NCBI GenBank assembly: GCA_945882755.1 | Contig: CAMCWS010000001.1 | Location: 1 to 64,000 of the forward strand | Origin: Bordetella parapertussis | Lineage (GTDB): Bacteria; Pseudomonadota; Gammaproteobacteria; Burkholderiales; Burkholderiaceae_C | Length of the DNA stretch: 64,000 nucleotides | Direction: 5' to 3' | Shown: piece after piece, positions 59,574-64,000 of the stretch | Numbering within the stretch: the stretch's first letter is position 1 | Layout: each line of letters begins with the position of its first letter | The notes under the pieces: generated by a model | Told to the model about the DNA's origin: nothing | The model's input: the letters and a program-made list of their open reading frames with translations, nothing else | Databases searched by the model: none | Translations under genes and position numbers: made by a program

Positions 59574-60785
59574 ATGAATGCGCGAGCACCATCTCATGAA
59601 ACCCTAGAGCCTGATACGGTCAGCGACAGCGTACAAGTGCAAAGTTTTGCCGTTGAATACGCCTACCCGGTGGTTTTCACACGAAATGCATTTGACCCCG
59701 CCAATTCCCACTTGCTAGACGTTTTGCAGCGCCGTGAAGCCTACAAACGCCACCGTGTAGCAGTGTTCATTGATGGCGGCGTGGCCGCGGCCTTGCCGGA
59801 TTTGCACGGCCAAATCCAAGCGTATTTCCAAGCCCACGCACAACATATCGAACTGGTGGGTGAAGCAGTGGTTTTGCAAGGCGGCGAAGCCTGTAAAAAC
59901 GACCCTGAATTGATTACCAATTTGTTGAAAATTTTGTCGGACAAGGCCATTGACCGTCACTCCTATGCCTTGGCCATTGGTGGCGGTGCCATCATGGACG
60001 CGGTGGGCTATGCTGCGGCCATCTTCCATCGAGGTGTGCGCCATATCCGCTTCCCCACCACCGTGCTGGGTCAAGACGACAGCGGCGTCGGTGTGAAAAA
60101 TGCCGTCAACTGGTTGGGTTTGAAAAACTTGGTGGGTACTTTTGCGCCTCCTTGGGCTGTCATCAATGACGGCGTTTTCATTGACTCACTGCCCGAGCGC
60201 GAAAAGCGTTGCGGCATGTCCGAGGCGGTCAAAGTCTCGCTGATTCGCGACGGTGCATTCTTTACTTGGCTGGAAAACAATGCCCAAGCCTTGGCGCGTT
60301 TTGATATTGTGCCTTTGTCTTACCTCATCAAACGCTCAGCCCAAATTCACATGAACCAAATCGCCTTGGGCGGCGACCCCTTCGAGTCCGGCTCAGCCCG
60401 TCCTCTGGACTATGGCCACTGGGTCGCCCACAAGCTCGAGCGTATGACCCATCAGCACGAACTAAGCCACGGTGAGGCGGTGGCGATTGGTGTTGCCATG
60501 GACGCCCATTACTCCGTGTTGGCTGGTTTGTTGCCTGCAGGTGAAGACCTGCGGGTGCATCGCTTGCTCACCACGCTGGGCTTCAAACTCTGGAACGACC
60601 AACTCGAAACCCGCAACGCCCAAGGCCGACTCGCCGTGTTGCAGGGTTTGGCTGATTTCCGCGAGCATTTGGGCGGTGAGCTCACCATCACTTTGCTGGC
60701 TGGCATTGGCAAAGGCATCGAGGTTCACGAAATCAATGACGATTGGGTCACCCAATCTATCGCTTGGCTCAAACAACGCAGCTGA
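59574..60785 (+). CDS. eboD: EboD: 3-dehydroquinate synthase-like sugar phosphate cyclase
   Basis: A 403-residue protein of the DHQS/2-epi-5-epi-valiolone synthase type. NAD-binding GGGAIMDAVGYAAAIFHRGV, IRFPTTVLGQDDSGVGVKNAVNW, and the metal His in HWVAHKLERMTHQHELSHGEAVAIG. Such enzymes cyclise a sugar phosphate to a cyclitol or quinate-like ring. GAGGAAG lies 7 bases before ATG 59574, so I prefer it to ATG 59523, which lies in the eboF end. The product is unknown; a cyclitol is likely. Confidence 0.9.
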   Translation: MNARAPSHETLEPDTVSDSVQVQSFAVEYAYPVVFTRNAFDPANSHLLDVLQRREAYKRHRVAVFIDGGVAAALPDLHGQIQAYFQAHAQHIELVGEAVVLQGGEACKNDPELITNLLKILSDKAIDRHSYALAIGGGAIMDAVGYAAAIFHRGVRHIRFPTTVLGQDDSGVGVKNAVNWLGLKNLVGTFAPPWAVINDGVFIDSLPEREKRCGMSEAVKVSLIRDGAFFTWLENNAQALARFDIVPLSYLIKRSAQIHMNQIALGGDPFESGSARPLDYGHWVAHKLERMTHQHELSHGEAVAIGVAMDAHYSVLAGLLPAGEDLRVHRLLTTLGFKLWNDQLETRNAQGRLAVLQGLADFREHLGGELTITLLAGIGKGIEVHEINDDWVTQSIAWLKQRS

Positions 60786-60789
60786 TCGC

Positions 60790-61992
60790 ATGCAGCTGAA
60801 ACGGCTTGCCGCCCAACCCCATCTCACCTACTGCACCAATATCCATGCAGGGGAAAGCTGGGATGAGGTAAGCCAAAGTCTCAACGCTTTTGTGCCTGCC
60901 ATTCGCGATGCTGTCGCCGATGGCGCACCCATGGGCATTGGTTTGCGTTTATCGGGTCAGGCCGCTTTCAGCTTGCATGAACCCGGCGTTTTGCAAACCT
61001 TTCAAGCGCAGCTGAAATCGCTCAACGCCTATGTCTTCACACTGAACGCCTTTCCCTACGGCACCTTCCACGGTGTGCCGGTCAAGCAAGACGTGTATGC
61101 CCCCGATTGGACCCATGCAGAGCGTGTGCGCTATACCTTGGCTTGCATTGACATATTGGCTGCGCTGTTGCCCCAAGGCGTTGACGGCAGCATCTCCACC
61201 GTGCCTGTGGGCTTCAGAGGCGCTTGCGATGCACCTGAGGCCATGCCCAAGGTTGTGAGCCATTTGTTGCAGTGCGTGGCGCACTCGGTGGCCATCAAGC
61301 GGCAAACGGGTAAGCACATTGCTTTGGCCTTAGAGCCAGAACCGGCTTGCTATTTGGAAACCACCCAAGAGGCTTCGCACTTCATCCAAACCCATGTTCG
61401 CAGCCCGCAGGCCGTGGCTGAACTGGCACAGACCTTGGCGTGTTCCCACGAGCTTGCTCGGCAAGCCTTGGCAGAGCATCTGGGTGTGTGTTTCGATGTT
61501 TGCCACAGCGCCGTGGAGTTTGAAGATCCCGCGCTTGCTTTAGATGAATTGCGTCAAGCAGGCATAGCCATACCCAAAATCCAACTCAGCAGCGCGGTTC
61601 GCATTTCCCAAATGACCGAGGCGCAACTTCCAACGGTGCAGGGATTTGACGACGCGGTGTACCTGCACCAAGTGGTGGTTCAACAGGCAGGGCAAATCAC
61701 TCGCTATGTGGATTTGCCCGAAGCTGTTGCAGCTTTCCATGCAGGTCAGGCCCAAGGTGAATGGCGTGTGCATTGCCACGTGCCGGTTTTTTTGCAGGAT
61801 GCAGGGTCAATTTCCACCACCCAAGCGCAGTTGCTGCAAACCTTGGAGGCGTGCAAGCGCGAAGGTTTTTCATCGCACCTAGAGGTAGAAACCTACACTT
61901 GGGATGTGTTGCCCGATGCGCTCAAGACCGATTCCAAGGCCCAAGCCATCGCTCGCGAACTGCTGTTTGTTAAAAAGGTCTTGCTGGCATGA
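60790..61992 (+). CDS. eboE: EboE: xylose isomerase-like TIM barrel protein
   Basis: A 400-residue protein with the sugar-phosphate isomerase/AP endonuclease 2 fold: LTYCTNIHAGESWDEVSQSL, FTLNAFPYGTFHGVPVKQ, HIALALEPEPACYLET, LGVCFDVCHSAVEFEDP, VHCHVPVFLQ and HLEVETYTWDVLP with metal-binding Glu/His. It is the EboE member of the cluster and may isomerise a cyclitol or sugar intermediate. It starts 5 bp after eboD and overlaps eboC by 4 nt. Confidence 0.88.
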   Translation: MQLKRLAAQPHLTYCTNIHAGESWDEVSQSLNAFVPAIRDAVADGAPMGIGLRLSGQAAFSLHEPGVLQTFQAQLKSLNAYVFTLNAFPYGTFHGVPVKQDVYAPDWTHAERVRYTLACIDILAALLPQGVDGSISTVPVGFRGACDAPEAMPKVVSHLLQCVAHSVAIKRQTGKHIALALEPEPACYLETTQEASHFIQTHVRSPQAVAELAQTLACSHELARQALAEHLGVCFDVCHSAVEFEDPALALDELRQAGIAIPKIQLSSAVRISQMTEAQLPTVQGFDDAVYLHQVVVQQAGQITRYVDLPEAVAAFHAGQAQGEWRVHCHVPVFLQDAGSISTTQAQLLQTLEACKREGFSSHLEVETYTWDVLPDALKTDSKAQAIARELLFVKKVLLA

Positions 61993-62858
61993 ATACCCCA
62001 CGCACTGGATTTACCACTTATTTAAAGATTGGGCGAGTGTCCAATTTGCCCACCGTCTGGACCAATGTACTGGCTGGCGCTTTTTTGTCAGGCCATGCGG
62101 CTGATGTGCCCACCTTGCTGTGGGTGATGCTGGCCATCACCTTGTTTTACACGGGGGGCATGTACCTCAATGACGCGTTTGACGCGGATATCGATGCGCG
62201 TGAACGCCCCAGCCGTCCCATTCCCTCAGGTCAAATTTCAGCCAAGGCGGTGTCCGCCATCGGCTGCGCCATGTTGATGGGCGGTATTTTTATCGTCGCT
62301 CCCTATGGTGTGCTGGCGGTTCAAGCGGGTGCGGCTTTGAGTTTGGCCATTCTTTTGTACAACGCTTGGCACAAGGGTAATGTGTTGTCTCCCGTCATCA
62401 TGGGGAGCTGCCGCGCCTTGGTGTATGCCTTGGCGGCTTGGGTGTGTTTGCCGCAGTCACCCGACGCTTTGCTGTGGGGCATGTTGGCTGTTTTTGCGCA
62501 TATTGCGGGCTTGACCTATGCGGCAAAACAAGAAAGCTTGGACCGCATTGACCGTCTTTGGCCCTTGTTTATTTTGGTGTTGCCCTTTGCGATTTTTGTG
62601 CCCAATTTCGAATTGACACCCTTGGCATTGATGGCCTTGCTCTTGTTGGCTGTGGCGGATATTTTGGCGGTGCGTTTGCTCGCCTTGCGTCGCCAAGGCG
62701 GGGACGTGCCTAAGGCTGTGGCGCAACTGATTGCGGCTTGTGCTTTGCTAGACGCTGCCGCCGTGGCTTTCGCAGGGGGCAGTTGGCCTTGGGTAGCGGC
62801 ATGTGTACTAGCGTATGTGGCTTGTCGTTTGTTTCAAAAATTCATTCCTGGCACTTGA
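61989..62858 (+). CDS. eboC: EboC: UbiA-family prenyltransferase
   Basis: A 289-residue membrane protein with 8-9 helices. The first Asp-rich motif is LNDAFDADIDARERPSRPIP, the second is KQESLDRIDRLW. UbiA proteins join a polyprenyl chain to an acceptor ring at the inner membrane. In the ebo setting it is thought to attach a prenyl chain to the product of EboD or to a cyclitol for transport to the periplasm. ATGA overlap to eboE. Confidence 0.9.
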   Translation: MNTPRTGFTTYLKIGRVSNLPTVWTNVLAGAFLSGHAADVPTLLWVMLAITLFYTGGMYLNDAFDADIDARERPSRPIPSGQISAKAVSAIGCAMLMGGIFIVAPYGVLAVQAGAALSLAILLYNAWHKGNVLSPVIMGSCRALVYALAAWVCLPQSPDALLWGMLAVFAHIAGLTYAAKQESLDRIDRLWPLFILVLPFAIFVPNFELTPLALMALLLLAVADILAVRLLALRRQGGDVPKAVAQLIAACALLDAAAVAFAGGSWPWVAACVLAYVACRLFQKFIPGT

Positions 62859-62864
62859 TCGCGT

Positions 62865-63773
62865 ATGTCTCTTCAACATCACCATTTGTCACCCGCCGCC
62901 ATTCCTCAGGCCATTGACTTGCTCAGTGCTTGGTTGAAGAAGCGTTTGTCCACCGAAGCCTTTGCATGGTTTGACACCGAGTTGCGTGGCTTGCAAACCC
63001 AAGCCGAGCAAGCTCGCTGGTTCAAGGCCCTGGGAATGGCACCGCGCAAGCTTGGCAAGGCGGATTTGCAGCCCACGCAGTCCGAGTTGCAAGCCGCACA
63101 AGCATTGCGTCAGGGCCTTGACCCCACCGAGTGGAGCGTGGACCAAACAGCCCGGATTGCCTTTACCCTGGCTTTTTACCAAGGCGATGAGGCAGGTTTT
63201 GTGCAGCAAGTGGCCATGTTGGTGGACACCTCCGAAATCAACGAACTGCTGGCCATCTTCCGTGGTTTTGCGCTGTTTCCCCACCCCGAGGCCTTGGAGC
63301 CCAAAGCCCGTGAGGCGATTCGCTCAACCATGCGGCCGGTGTACGAGGCCTTGTCGCATCGCAACCCTTACCCGTTTGAGTTTTTCGATGAAGCGGCATG
63401 GAACCAGATGATCGTCAAGGCGTTTTTCTTGGATTCTTCCATTTGGCAAATCCAAGGCGTGGACGACCGCTACAACGCGGACTTGTCTGAAATTTTGATT
63501 TCCTTGGTGCAAGAACGCTGGGCGGCAGGACGCTTCATTGCGCCCGAGATTTGGCGCTGTGCTGTGCCCCATGCCAACCCAGAAGGGGTGGCGGTCATTT
63601 TGCAAGCCTTGGCTGGAAAAGCTTTGGAGCGTGAGCTGCAAGTGATGGCCAAGATGTGCCTGAGTCACCCTACGCTGTGCGCTCCCGAGGTGGTGCAAGC
63701 GGTCAAGGCCAAGTCGTGGGCTGTAGACCCCAACAGCTTGCCTTGGTCCAGCTTCGCATCTGCTTCTTATTAA
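62865..63773 (+). CDS. eboA: EboA family protein
   Basis: A 302-residue alpha-helical, soluble protein without a known catalytic motif. WFDTELRGLQTQAEQARWFK near the start, WSVDQTARIAFTLAF, FRGFALFPHPEALEPKAREA, NPYPFEFFDEAAWNQMIVKAFFLDSSIWQIQGVDDRYN and RFIAPEIWRC are the features that mark it as EboA. Its role is unknown. It follows eboC by 6 bp and is near the end of the cluster seen here. Confidence 0.85.
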   Translation: MSLQHHHLSPAAIPQAIDLLSAWLKKRLSTEAFAWFDTELRGLQTQAEQARWFKALGMAPRKLGKADLQPTQSELQAAQALRQGLDPTEWSVDQTARIAFTLAFYQGDEAGFVQQVAMLVDTSEINELLAIFRGFALFPHPEALEPKAREAIRSTMRPVYEALSHRNPYPFEFFDEAAWNQMIVKAFFLDSSIWQIQGVDDRYNADLSEILISLVQERWAAGRFIAPEIWRCAVPHANPEGVAVILQALAGKALERELQVMAKMCLSHPTLCAPEVVQAVKAKSWAVDPNSLPWSSFASASY

Positions 63774-63791
63774 ACTTTTGGCGAACAGATC

Positions 63792-64000
63792 TTGAACAAT
63801 TCTTTAGACAAATCAGCCTGTGCAGATCAGGCAGGCAAAGTAGCCCCCGTCATCAACCGCAGCCGCTGCGAGGGCAAGGCCGACTGCGTCGCTGTCTGCC
63901 CCTATGGGGTGTTTGAGGTGCGCCAATTCACTTGGGAAGAGTTAGGTGACATTTCTTTGCGTGGACGCTTAAAGGCTTGGGCGCATAAGCGAATGCAAGC
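63792..64000 (+). CDS. Ferredoxin family protein (cut by window edge)
   Basis: 69 residues are visible, and the frame continues past the right edge. VINRSRCEGKADCVAVCPYGVFEVRQF is the start of a ferredoxin with a 4Fe-4S motif; the second cysteine set lies outside the window. TTG 63792 is the only visible start. It comes 18 bp after eboA and could supply electrons to the pathway or belong to the next operon. The incomplete sequence limits the call. Confidence 0.8.
   Translation, partial: MNNSLDKSACADQAGKVAPVINRSRCEGKADCVAVCPYGVFEVRQFTWEELGDISLRGRLKAWAHKRMQ

Noticed and set aside
60472-60789. Extended N-terminus of the EboE reading frame
   Set aside because: The first 106 codons lie in the eboD end out of frame and look like shadow sequence; family homology begins at ATG 60790.

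Overview
This window looks like chromosomal DNA of a betaproteobacterium, most probably Burkholderiales of the Comamonadaceae type. The clues are an EF-P with Arg32 beside its rhamnosyltransferase gene earP, a homodimeric-type AceE, cyanide-insensitive-type CydAB, and the general gene repertoire. This is inferred from protein families; no rRNA or other marker gene is present. I saw no tRNA, rRNA, CRISPR array, prophage or transposase.

Layout. (1) 1-8024 is an accessory region: a capsule locus (glycosyltransferase, galE, two KpsC-type genes, a cysC fragment) mixed with toxin-antitoxin genes (relBE, two higBA pairs, orphan antitoxins) and three blocks of a short palindromic repeat. One block lies in frame inside kpsC as six 39-bp copies. 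(2) 8021-16960 is mostly housekeeping: efp-earP with a DUF1501/DUF1800 pair, an aminotransferase, cvpA, small membrane proteins and the first of two paralogous globin-like proteins. (3) 17724-24233 is a six-gene minus-strand catabolic operon (cupin, old yellow enzyme, SDR, acyl-CoA synthetase, enoyl-CoA hydratase, zinc alcohol dehydrogenase). (4) 24807-34529 is a sulfide/persulfide island around a divergent BigR-type repressor and persulfide dioxygenase, with an SQR-like fusion, YeeE/YedE proteins, SulP, TrxC, cytochrome bd and a rhodanese. (5) 34510-46798 holds a PIN-type TA pair, thiolase, amidohydrolase, the second globin-like paralogue, an organic-acid module (substrate-binding protein, cupin, FAH, MaoC, CoA lyase), an MpaB-like oxygenase, a NavBac-like channel, and Rrf2 and MerR regulators. 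(6) 46804-53869 holds serC, a stand-alone aceE-like gene with a divergent Lrp regulator, and a PhyH/SAF-oxidoreductase pair. (7) 53878-56878 is a bactofilin with three unfamiliar zinc-ribbon or membrane proteins. (8) 56994 to the end is an ebo cluster (eboB-F-D-E-C-A) running into a ferredoxin gene cut by the window edge.

How parts work together. In the sulfide island, sulfide would be oxidised to persulfide, the sulfane sulfur oxidised to sulfite or passed to thiol carriers, and respiration kept going by cytochrome bd, which tolerates sulfide. The control region is a perfect palindrome carrying mirror-image promoters. The ebo genes are predicted to make and export a prenylated, cyclitol-like small molecule whose structure is unknown. 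The leads I would follow first are the in-frame palindromic insertion in kpsC, the two globin-like/YbjN-like paralogues lacking the usual proximal histidine, and the bactofilin/zinc-ribbon module.
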